Assembly: GCA_023301395.1 (NCBI GenBank)
Contig: JALZUY010000039.1
Location: forward strand, 1 to 8,334
Direction of reading: 5' to 3'
Origin: Nonlabens sp.
GTDB lineage: Bacteria > Bacteroidota > Bacteroidia > Flavobacteriales > Flavobacteriaceae
DNA length: 8,334 nucleotides
Shown here: positions 1 through 4,832 of the stretch, piece after piece
Numbering within the stretch: the first letter of the stretch is position 1
How the letters are laid out: each line of letters starts with the position of its first letter
Position numbers and translations under genes: made by a program
The notes under the pieces: generated by a model
Told to the model about the DNA's origin: nothing
Database searches by the model: none
Seen by the model: only the letters and a program-made list of their open reading frames with translations

Positions 1-18
1 GTAGCTTTTAATTGCTAC
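1..18 (+). other. Small hairpin upstream of tRNA-Gly
   Basis: GTAGC (1-5) pairs perfectly with GCTAC (14-18) around an 8-base A/T loop, ending five bases before the tRNA-Gly gene. Seen directly. It is probably part of the spacer between this tRNA and an upstream gene outside the window; a tRNA-Tyr would be expected by analogy with the E. coli thrU-tyrU-glyT-thrT-tufB cluster, but that is inference. Five base pairs is weak enough to be chance. Confidence 0.3.
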
Positions 19-23
19 AAAAT

Positions 24-96
24 GCGAGAGTAGCTCAGTTGGTAGAGCGTCAGCCTTCCAAGCTGAATGTCGCCGGTTCGAACCCGGTCTCTCGCT
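24..96 (+). tRNA. tRNA-Gly (anticodon UCC)
   Basis: A complete 73-base cloverleaf. The acceptor stem GCGAGAG (24-30) pairs with CTCTCGC (89-95), followed by discriminator T96. The anticodon stem TCAGC/GCTGA (50-54/62-66) encloses the loop CTTCCAA, giving anticodon TCC at 57-59, which decodes GGA and GGG and probably all glycine codons by wobble. The T arm GCCGG/CCGGT closes on TTCGAAC. The 3' CCA is not encoded, so the CCA-adding enzyme must supply it. The gene lies 75 bases before tRNA-Thr and probably shares its transcript, as glyT and thrT do in E. coli. Confidence 0.97.
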
Positions 97-128
97 CTAA
101 AATATTTAAATGTACTTTTAAGTGCGTT

Positions 129-155
129 TTTTAAGGTCAACTCTGTTCCTTAAAA
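129..155 (+). other. Hairpin between tRNA-Gly and tRNA-Thr
   Basis: TTTTAAGG (129-136) is perfectly complementary to CCTTAAAA (148-155). Inside it AAC (139-141) can also pair with GTT (145-147), leaving a two-base bulge and a three-base loop. It lies in the middle of the tRNA spacer and is not followed by a T run, so it is not an obvious terminator. A role in separating or protecting the two tRNA precursors during RNase processing is inference only. Confidence 0.4.
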
Positions 156-171
156 CTATAATGGTTTAATC

Positions 172-243
172 GCCGGTGTAGCTCAGGGGTAGAGCGTTTC
201 CTTGGTAAGGAAGAGGTCACGAGTTCAAATCTCGTCATTGGCT
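172..243 (+). tRNA. tRNA-Thr (anticodon GGU)
   Basis: A complete 72-base cloverleaf. The acceptor stem GCCGGTG (172-178) pairs with CATTGGC (236-242), including two adjacent G-U wobbles (G175-T239 and G176-T238), followed by discriminator T243. The anticodon stem TTTCC/GGAAG encloses TTGGTAA, giving anticodon GGT at 204-206, which decodes ACC and ACU. The T arm ACGAG/CTCGT closes on TTCAAAT. CCA is not encoded. The gene sits 106 bases upstream of tuf, whose product carries this charged tRNA to the ribosome; the same tRNA-Thr/tuf linkage exists in E. coli (thrT-tufB). Confidence 0.97.
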
Positions 244-254
244 CAAAAGAAAAA

Positions 255-271
255 GGTCTCCTGTCGAGACC
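255..271 (+). other. GC-rich hairpin between tRNA-Thr and tuf
   Basis: GGTCTC (255-260) pairs perfectly with GAGACC (266-271) around a five-base loop, beginning 12 bases after the tRNA-Thr end. The plus strand after it has no T run, so it is not a standard terminator of the tRNA transcript. On the minus strand it would be followed by a T-rich stretch, but no minus-strand gene here needs termination. It probably marks the tRNA 3' trailer or the tuf leader; its function is inferred. Confidence 0.45.
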
Positions 272-349
272 ATTACTAGTATATGCTGATTTGGTTTTGC
301 CTTGTTAGTATTTTGAAATGAACACTAATATAAATTAAGATTATAAATT

Positions 350-1537
350 ATGGCTAAAGAAACGTACGATCGTTCGAAACCCCACCTAAATGTAGGAACA
401 ATTGGTCACGTTGACCACGGTAAAACTACACTTACTGCTGCAATTACTAAAGTTCTTGCTGATGCTGGTTTCTCTAATGCGGTAAATTTTGACCAAATTG
501 ATAACGCTCCTGAAGAAAAAGAGCGTGGTATTACTATTAACTCTTCTCACGTTGAGTATCAAACAGCAAACAGGCACTACGCACACGTAGATTGTCCTGG
601 TCACGCCGATTATGTGAAAAATATGGTTACTGGTGCTGCTCAAATGGATGGCGCTATTCTTGTGGTTGCTGCTACTGATGGTCCTATGCCTCAGACTCGT
701 GAACATATTCTTTTAGGGCGCCAGGTAGGTATTCCTCGTATTGTTGTATTCCTTAATAAAGTGGATATGGTGGATGATGAAGAGCTTCTTGAGCTAGTTG
801 ATATGGAGGTTCGTGATCTTTTGTCTTTCTATGATTATGATGGTGATAATGGGCCGGTTATTTCTGGTTCTGCACTTGGTGCTCTTAATGGTGAGAAAAA
901 ATGGGTTGATACAGTTCTTGAGTTGATGGCGTCTGTTGATACTTGGATTGAAGAGCCTGTTCGTGATATGGATAAGCCTTTCTTGATGCCTATTGAGGAT
1001 GTGTTTTCTATTACTGGTCGTGGTACTGTTGCTACTGGTCGTATAGAAACTGGAGTTGGTAATACTGGAGATCCAGTTGAAATTATTGGTATGGGTGCAG
1101 AGAAGTTAACTTCTACTATCACTGGTATTGAGATGTTCCGTCAAATTCTAGATAGAGGAGAAGCTGGTGATAATGCTGGTATTCTTTTAAGAGGTATTGA
1201 GAAGTCTCAAATCTCTCGTGGAATGGTTATCGTTAAACCAGGTTCAGTTACTCCGCATGCTAAGTTTAAGGCAGAGGTTTATATTTTGAAGAAAGAAGAA
1301 GGTGGACGTCATACTCCATTTCATAATAATTACCGTCCACAGTTTTATGTAAGAACTACGGATGTTACAGGAAATATAGCTTTACCAACGGGAGTTGAGA
1401 TGGTAATGCCAGGAGATAACTTAACTATTACTGTTGATCTTATTCAGCCTATCGCATTAAACTTAGGTTTACGTTTTGCTATCCGTGAAGGTGGTAGAAC
1501 AGTGGGAGCTGGACAGGTAACAGAAATTTTAGATTAA
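350..1537 (+). CDS. tuf: Elongation factor Tu (EF-Tu)
   Basis: EF-Tu is the GTPase that carries aminoacyl-tRNA to the ribosomal A site in the cytoplasm. At 395 residues it is full length for the family. Domain 1 shows every G motif: GHVDHGKT (19-26, P loop), RGITI (59-63, switch I), DCPGHADY (81-88, with catalytic His85), NKVD (136-139) and SAL (174-176). Domain 2 begins around the GRGTVATGR motif near residue 225, and the protein ends with the conserved FAIREGGRTVGAGQV domain 3 motif. The ATG at 350 gives the canonical MAKE-type N terminus. No Shine-Dalgarno sequence precedes it; the upstream bases are A/T only, as expected for Bacteroidota. The gene follows two tRNA genes and is closed by an intrinsic terminator, so it is probably a separate transcription unit from secE. 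Codon choice changes sharply near base 1045: CCT and GGT before it, many CCA, GGA, AGA and TTA after it, with no break in the protein. Confidence 0.99.
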   Translation: MAKETYDRSKPHLNVGTIGHVDHGKTTLTAAITKVLADAGFSNAVNFDQIDNAPEEKERGITINSSHVEYQTANRHYAHVDCPGHADYVKNMVTGAAQMDGAILVVAATDGPMPQTREHILLGRQVGIPRIVVFLNKVDMVDDEELLELVDMEVRDLLSFYDYDGDNGPVISGSALGALNGEKKWVDTVLELMASVDTWIEEPVRDMDKPFLMPIEDVFSITGRGTVATGRIETGVGNTGDPVEIIGMGAEKLTSTITGIEMFRQILDRGEAGDNAGILLRGIEKSQISRGMVIVKPGSVTPHAKFKAEVYILKKEEGGRHTPFHNNYRPQFYVRTTDVTGNIALPTGVEMVMPGDNLTITVDLIQPIALNLGLRFAIREGGRTVGAGQVTEILD

Positions 1538-1558
1538 TTTCTTTAATTAAATTATTTT

Positions 1559-1598
1559 AAGTATCCTATCTTTTTTAGATAGGATACTTTCCCTTTAT
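1559..1598 (+). terminator. Intrinsic terminator after tuf
   Basis: A perfect 13-bp stem (1559-1571 with 1577-1589) encloses a five-T loop and is followed by a T-rich tail (TCCCTTTATT). It starts 21 bases after the tuf stop codon. This is the classical shape of a rho-independent terminator, although the stem is A/T-rich and the tail is interrupted by three Cs. It separates the tuf unit from tRNA-Trp and secE, implying that a new promoter lies between about 1590 and 1624. Confidence 0.8.
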
Positions 1599-1623
1599 TA
1601 AGAATATAGTGTTCTTAGTAGTT

Positions 1624-1696
1624 ACGGATTTAGCTCAGTTGGTAGAGCACTGGTTTCCAAAACCAGGTGTCGGGAGTTCGAGCCTCTCAATCCGTG
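1624..1696 (+). tRNA. tRNA-Trp (anticodon CCA)
   Basis: A complete 73-base cloverleaf. The acceptor stem ACGGATT (1624-1630) pairs perfectly with AATCCGT (1689-1695), followed by discriminator G1696, the usual tryptophan identity base. The anticodon stem CTGGT/ACCAG encloses TTCCAAA, giving anticodon CCA at 1657-1659, which decodes UGG. The T arm GGGAG/CTCTC includes one G-U pair and closes on TTCGAGC. CCA is not encoded at the 3' end. The gene lies just after the tuf terminator and 76 bases before secE; a tuf/tRNA-Trp/secE order is shared by several bacterial phyla. Confidence 0.97.
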
Positions 1697-1701
1697 CAAT
1701 A

Positions 1702-1716
1702 TTGAGTGTAACTCAA
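1702..1716 (+). other. Hairpin just after tRNA-Trp
   Basis: TTGAGT (1702-1707) pairs perfectly with ACTCAA (1711-1716) around the loop GTA, starting five bases after the mature tRNA end. No T run follows, so a terminator is unlikely. It may act in tRNA 3' maturation or simply be part of the secE leader. Confidence 0.4.
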
Positions 1717-1728
1717 AATTAATAACTA

Positions 1729-1753
1729 AAAATCTTGTTATAAATAAGATTTT
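1729..1753 (+). other. A/T-rich hairpin in the secE leader
   Basis: AAAATCTT (1729-1736) is perfectly complementary to AAGATTTT (1746-1753) with a nine-base loop. The 3' arm ends in four Ts and lies 19 bases before the secE start. It could be a weak attenuator between tRNA-Trp and secE, but with one G-C pair per arm it would be unstable, so I give it little weight. Confidence 0.3.
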
Positions 1754-1772
1754 AATAATAGAATTCTGATTT

Positions 1773-1970
1773 ATGGGATTAGTAAGTTATGTTAAGGAAT
1801 CGTATAGTGAATTAACGAATCATGTGTCATGGCCTTCATGGTCTGAAGCTCAAAAGCTAACTGTAACTGTTGCTGTTTTTTCAATCATTTTTGCTTTGAT
1901 TATTTGGGGTATTGATTCCGTTTTCAGCAAGGTGATTACAAATTATTTCTCTTGGATTAAGAATAGTTAA
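1773..1970 (+). CDS. secE: Preprotein translocase subunit SecE
   Basis: SecE is the essential small subunit that clamps SecY in the SecYEG protein-conducting channel of the inner membrane. The 65-residue product is the short single-span form found in most bacteria, unlike the three-span E. coli protein. An amphipathic N-terminal part carries the family signature (EL at 13-14, V18, WPS at 20-22, E25), followed by one hydrophobic transmembrane helix at about residues 30-47 and a short polar tail. The ATG at 1773 has no Shine-Dalgarno sequence. It lies directly upstream of nusG (11-base gap), the near-universal secE-nusG pair, so the two are certainly co-transcribed. Function is assigned from the signature, the size and the neighbourhood. 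Confidence 0.95.
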   Translation: MGLVSYVKESYSELTNHVSWPSWSEAQKLTVTVAVFSIIFALIIWGIDSVFSKVITNYFSWIKNS

Positions 1971-1981
1971 ATAACCACATT

Positions 1982-2539
1982 ATGGCAGTTGATAGTAATG
2001 AAGTAATGCATTGGTATGTGGTAAGATCTGTAAGTGGTCAGGAGAATAAGATTAAGGATTATATAGAATCTGAAATTGCTCACCATAATTTACAAGATTA
2101 CCTTAAACAAATTCTAGTTCCAACCGAAAAGGTGGTGCAAATACGTGATGGTAAAAAGATTCACAAGGAAAAGGTATACTTCCCTGGTTATATAATGGTT
2201 CAGGCTAGGTTAGAAGGCGAGGTTCCTCATATAATTAAGTCTGTAAATGGTGTTATTGGTTTCTTAGGGGAGACTAAAGGTGGAGAGCCTGTGCCGTTAA
2301 GAAAAAGTGAAGTTAATAGAATGTTAGGTAAAGTAGATGAACTTGCCGAGCAGATTGATAATATTGCTATACCATTTAAAATCGGAGAGACTATTAAGGT
2401 TATAGATGGTCCTTTCAATGGTTTTAATGGAGCGATTGAAAAAGTGAATGAGGAAAAGCGTAAGCTTGAGGTGATGGTGAAAATATTTGGTCGTAAAACT
2501 CCTTTAGAGTTGAGTTATATGCAAGTAGAGAAAGTATAA
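1982..2539 (+). CDS. nusG: Transcription elongation and antitermination factor NusG
   Basis: NusG binds the RNA polymerase clamp and links it to Rho or to ribosomal protein S10, affecting pausing, termination and transcription-translation coupling. At 185 residues it is a normal length. The NGN domain starts at HWYVVRSVSGQENK (from residue 10) and includes the conserved FPGYIMV segment around residues 67-73. The C-terminal KOW domain spans about residues 132-166 with GPFNGF at 143-148 and ends in VEKV. I keep the first ATG (1982). An internal Met9 just before HWYVV would also give a plausible protein, but the short N-terminal extension is common in this group. The gene is 11 bases after secE and 67 bases before rplK. 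Confidence 0.97.
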   Translation: MAVDSNEVMHWYVVRSVSGQENKIKDYIESEIAHHNLQDYLKQILVPTEKVVQIRDGKKIHKEKVYFPGYIMVQARLEGEVPHIIKSVNGVIGFLGETKGGEPVPLRKSEVNRMLGKVDELAEQIDNIAIPFKIGETIKVIDGPFNGFNGAIEKVNEEKRKLEVMVKIFGRKTPLELSYMQVEKV

Positions 2540-2606
2540 ATGTTGCATTTTAGATAGTTAAAAGGCTTCCACTTTTTAAGTATCGTATAAATTGAAATTT
2601 TTAAAA
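2540..2606 (+). promoter_or_regulatory. rplK leader region
   Basis: This 67-base gap separates nusG from rplK. It contains an imperfect stem (AAAAG at 2560-2564 with CTTTT at 2572-2576) and an A/T-rich stretch before the ATG. In E. coli, L1 represses the rplKA message by binding its leader. I cannot recognise an L1-binding motif here, so regulation by L1 is only a possibility from family knowledge. No clear TAnnTTTG-type promoter is present. Confidence 0.25.
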
Positions 2607-3047
2607 ATGGCTAAAGAAGTATCTAAGGTTGTAAAGTTACAAGTTAGAGGTGGAGCAGCAAATCCATCTCCTCCTGTAGGACCTGCATTAGGTGCGGCTG
2701 GTGTTAATATCATGGAGTTCTGTAAGCAGTTTAATGCTAGAACTCAGGATAAGCCTGGTAAAGTTTTACCAGTTGCAATAACCGTTTATAAGGACAAGTC
2801 TTTTGACTTTGTAATTAAAACACCACCAGCAGCAGTTCAAATCCTAGAAGCAGTAAAACTTAAAGGAGGTAGTGGAGAACCAAATCGTAAAAAAGTTGGG
2901 ACTATCAGTTGGGATCAAATTAGATTGATTGCAGAGGATAAGATGCCGGACCTTAATTCATTTACAGTTGATAGCGCTATGAGAATGGTTGCTGGAACTG
3001 CTAGATCTATGGGTGTTAACGTAAAAGGTGGACAAGCTCCAGTTTAA
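2607..3047 (+). CDS. rplK: 50S ribosomal protein L11 (uL11)
   Basis: L11 binds 23S rRNA at the GTPase-associated centre, where EF-Tu and EF-G dock, and is needed for RelA activation in bacteria that have that response. The 146-residue protein shows the N-terminal domain signature NPSPPVGPALGAAGVN (19-34), whose proline pair P22-P23 lies at the thiostrepton site, followed by IMEFCKQFN, and a C-terminal rRNA-binding domain ending SMGVNVKGG. The start is ATG at 2607, giving MAKEVSKVVK as in homologues. An in-frame TTG at 2592 would add five residues that do not belong to the family. The gene is followed after 12 bases by rplA, with which it forms the L11-L1 pair. Confidence 0.98.
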   Translation: MAKEVSKVVKLQVRGGAANPSPPVGPALGAAGVNIMEFCKQFNARTQDKPGKVLPVAITVYKDKSFDFVIKTPPAAVQILEAVKLKGGSGEPNRKKVGTISWDQIRLIAEDKMPDLNSFTVDSAMRMVAGTARSMGVNVKGGQAPV

Positions 3048-3059
3048 AAAAAGGTAACA

Positions 3060-3758
3060 ATGGCAAAATTGACTAAAAAACAAAAAGAAGCTCATTCAAA
3101 AATTGATACTGCACAAATGTATTCAGTTGCTGATGCTTCTAATTTGATAAAAGATGTTACAAATGTAAAATTTGACGCATCTGTAGATCTTGCTGTGAGA
3201 CTTAATGTAGACCCACGTAAAGCTAACCAAATGGTTAGAGGTGTTGTTACATTGCCTCATGGTACAGGTAAGGATGTTAAAGTATTAGCATTGGTAACTC
3301 CAGATAAAGAAGCAGAAGCGACTGCAGCTGGAGCAGACTTTGTTGGGCTTGATGAATATCTTGAAAAGATAAAAGGCGGTTGGACAGATGTTGATGTAAT
3401 AATCACGATGCCGAGTGTTATGGGTAAATTAGGTCCACTAGGTAGAGTTTTAGGTCCTAGAGGTTTAATGCCTAACCCAAAGACAGGAACAGTTACTATG
3501 GATGTAGCAAAAGCTGTTACTGATGTTAAAGCTGGTAAGATTGACTTTAAAGTTGATAAAACTGGTATTATACATGCAGCAATTGGAAAAGTATCTTTTG
3601 ATGCTGAAAAGATTGCAGACAATGCAAGAGAATTAATTAATACATTAGTTAAACTGAAGCCTACAACGTCAAAAGGAGTATACATTAAAAGTATATTCAT
3701 GTCTAGTACTATGAGTCCTAGTATCGCTATTGACACTAAACGTTTTGCAGACGACTAA
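3060..3758 (+). CDS. rplA: 50S ribosomal protein L1 (uL1)
   Basis: L1 forms the mobile L1 stalk near the ribosomal E site, helping release deacylated tRNA; in several bacteria it also represses its own operon. The 232-residue length is normal. The hallmark rRNA-binding segment lies at residues 124-144 (LGPLGRVLGPRGLMPNP followed by KTGT), within the conserved core that starts at TMPSVMGKL. The ATG at 3060 gives MAKLTKKQK. AAGG five bases upstream is the nearest thing to a Shine-Dalgarno sequence in the window, but it is probably fortuitous in an A-rich run. The gene is 12 bases after rplK and 12 bases before rplJ, so the genes are tightly co-transcribed. Confidence 0.98.
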   Translation: MAKLTKKQKEAHSKIDTAQMYSVADASNLIKDVTNVKFDASVDLAVRLNVDPRKANQMVRGVVTLPHGTGKDVKVLALVTPDKEAEATAAGADFVGLDEYLEKIKGGWTDVDVIITMPSVMGKLGPLGRVLGPRGLMPNPKTGTVTMDVAKAVTDVKAGKIDFKVDKTGIIHAAIGKVSFDAEKIADNARELINTLVKLKPTTSKGVYIKSIFMSSTMSPSIAIDTKRFADD

Positions 3759-3770
3759 AAAATCTAGATC

Positions 3771-4283
3771 ATGACAAGAGAAGAAAAAGCAAATGTTATT
3801 CAAGATTTGACTGCTACGTTAGGTAATAGTACAACTATTTATTTAGCAGACATTTCCGGTCTTAACGCATCAGATACATCTAATTTAAGAAGAGCTTGTT
3901 TCAAAGCTAACGTTTCACTTTCAGTAGTTAAAAACACATTGCTTTCAAAGGCAATGGAGGCTTCTGATAAGGATTTTGGTAAATTACCAGAATTATTAAA
4001 GGGGAACACTTCTATTATGATTTCTGAAGTAGCTAATGCTCCGGCAAAAGTTATTCAAACTTTTAGAAAAAAATCAGAGAAACCTATTCTTAAAGGTGCT
4101 TACATTGAGGAAGCTATTTATGTAGGTGATAACTTTGATGAGTTGAGTAACATCAAGTCTAAAGAAGAAATGATTGGTGAAGTTATTGGACTTCTTCAAT
4201 CTCCTGCTAAGAATGTTATTTCGGCACTTAAATCAAGTGGTGGAACGATAGCAGGATTAATTAAGACGCTATCGGAAAGATAG
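3771..4283 (+). CDS. rplJ: 50S ribosomal protein L10 (uL10)
   Basis: L10 is the base of the ribosomal stalk: its N-terminal globular domain binds 23S rRNA beside L11, and its C-terminal helix carries L7/L12 dimers. The 170-residue protein has the typical N terminus (MTREEKANVIQDL), the conserved SGLNASDTSNLRR and VVKNTLL segments, and a helical C-terminal region from about residue 132 (EEMIGEVIGLLQSPAKNVIS) that would bind L12. The ATG at 3771 follows rplA by only 12 bases. The long leader through which L10-L12 represses its own translation in many bacteria therefore has no intergenic room here. rplL follows after 51 bases. Confidence 0.98.
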   Translation: MTREEKANVIQDLTATLGNSTTIYLADISGLNASDTSNLRRACFKANVSLSVVKNTLLSKAMEASDKDFGKLPELLKGNTSIMISEVANAPAKVIQTFRKKSEKPILKGAYIEEAIYVGDNFDELSNIKSKEEMIGEVIGLLQSPAKNVISALKSSGGTIAGLIKTLSER

Positions 4284-4334
4284 TATTAACAAGTACGCAC
4301 ACAATTATTTATAAATTTATTAAACGATAGAACA

Positions 4335-4709
4335 ATGGCAGATTTAAAAGATTTCGCTGAACAGTTAGTTAACTTAACTGTTAAAGAAGTAAACGAACTA
4401 GCAACCATCCTTAAAGATGAATATGGTATTGAGCCAGCAGCAGCAGCTGTGGCTATGGCTGGTCCAGCTGGTGGTGGTGACGCTGCAGCAGACGAGCAAA
4501 CAGAATTTGATGTTATCCTTAAGGCTCCAGGTGGTGCTAAGTTAGCAGTTGTTAAACTTGTAAAAGAACTTACAGGTGCAGGACTTAAAGATGCAAAAGA
4601 CCTAGTTGATAGTGCTCCTTCTCCAATCAAGGAAGGTGTTTCTAAAGATGAGGCAGAAGCACTTAAAGCTCAGCTTGAAGAAGCTGGTGCTGAGGTTGAG
4701 TTGAAGTAA
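4335..4709 (+). CDS. rplL: 50S ribosomal protein L7/L12 (bL12)
   Basis: L7/L12 is the multicopy acidic stalk protein that recruits translation factors and stimulates their GTPase activity. The 124-residue protein has the usual three parts: an N-terminal dimerisation domain (about 1-33), an Ala/Gly-rich flexible hinge (about 35-53) and a C-terminal factor-binding domain (about 55-124) with the conserved stretch APGGAKLAVVKLVKELTG followed by GLKDAKDLVD. The protein is acidic, as expected. The ATG at 4335 is preceded by an A-rich sequence with no Shine-Dalgarno. The 51-base gap from rplJ is A/T-rich with no clear promoter. Higher L12 output than L10 output must come from translation efficiency or RNA stability, which cannot be seen here. 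Confidence 0.98.
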   Translation: MADLKDFAEQLVNLTVKEVNELATILKDEYGIEPAAAAVAMAGPAGGGDAAADEQTEFDVILKAPGGAKLAVVKLVKELTGAGLKDAKDLVDSAPSPIKEGVSKDEAEALKAQLEEAGAEVELK

Positions 4710-4731
4710 TTCTCCTTAACTAAACATTATC

Positions 4732-4768
4732 GGTTTAAACCTGTGAGCAAGGCTCACAGGTTTAGACC
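4732..4768 (+). promoter_or_regulatory. Strong hairpin in the rplL-rpoB spacer
   Basis: Bases 4732-4748 pair with 4752-4768 across 17 consecutive positions, with one G-U pair (T4735-G4765), around the three-base loop AAG. It starts 22 bases after the rplL stop codon and is followed by ATTTTGCG, a T run too short for an efficient terminator. Because rpoB continues downstream, this is best read as an attenuator, partial terminator or RNase III processing site. E. coli has both an attenuator and an RNase III site in the same spacer. The structure is seen directly; its function is inferred. Confidence 0.75.
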
Positions 4769-4773
4769 ATTTT

Positions 4774-4811
4774 GCGTATAAAGATGAGACGTCATTGATA
4801 ACGCTTTTTTT
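4774..4811 (+). terminator. Possible weak terminator or attenuator before rpoB
   Basis: An imperfect hairpin (4774-4787 with 4792-4804) has an outer GCGT/ACGC stem, an inner ATGA/TCAT stem around GACG, and unpaired bases between them. Seven Ts follow at 4805-4811, 21 bases before the rpoB start. The T tract fits an intrinsic terminator, but the stem is weak, so read-through would be substantial. Together with the stronger hairpin just upstream it could tune rpoB expression relative to the ribosomal proteins. Confidence 0.4.
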
Positions 4812-4832
4812 AACCTTTAATACCGTGCATTG

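Noticed and set aside
291..315. Candidate Bacteroidota-type promoter for tuf (TTG at 291-293 and TATTTTG at 309-315)
   Set aside because: The downstream element is one base short of TAnnTTTG and the spacing to the TTG is short (15 bases between elements), so it cannot be supported without a mapped transcription start.
386..1122. Two minus-strand open frames of 106 and 95 codons opposite tuf
   Set aside because: They lie entirely antisense to a certain EF-Tu gene and have low-complexity, unrecognisable products. They look like by-products of tuf codon composition.
2592..2606. TTG at 2592 as an alternative start for L11 (five extra residues)
   Set aside because: The ATG at 2607 gives the universally conserved L11 N terminus; the extension MKFLK is not part of the family.
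3257..3736. A 159-codon minus-strand open frame opposite rplA
   Set aside because: It is fully antisense to rplA, its product resembles no known family, and no independent start context or neighbouring minus-strand gene supports it.
3762..3769. ATCTAGAT palindrome in the rplA-rplJ gap as an operator
   Set aside because: An eight-base A/T-rich palindrome is expected by chance, and it sits in a 12-base gap within an operon.
4286..4630. A 114-codon minus-strand open frame opposite rplL
   Set aside because: It mirrors the Ala/Gly-rich hinge of L7/L12, giving an Ala/Ser/Pro-rich product typical of an antisense shadow.
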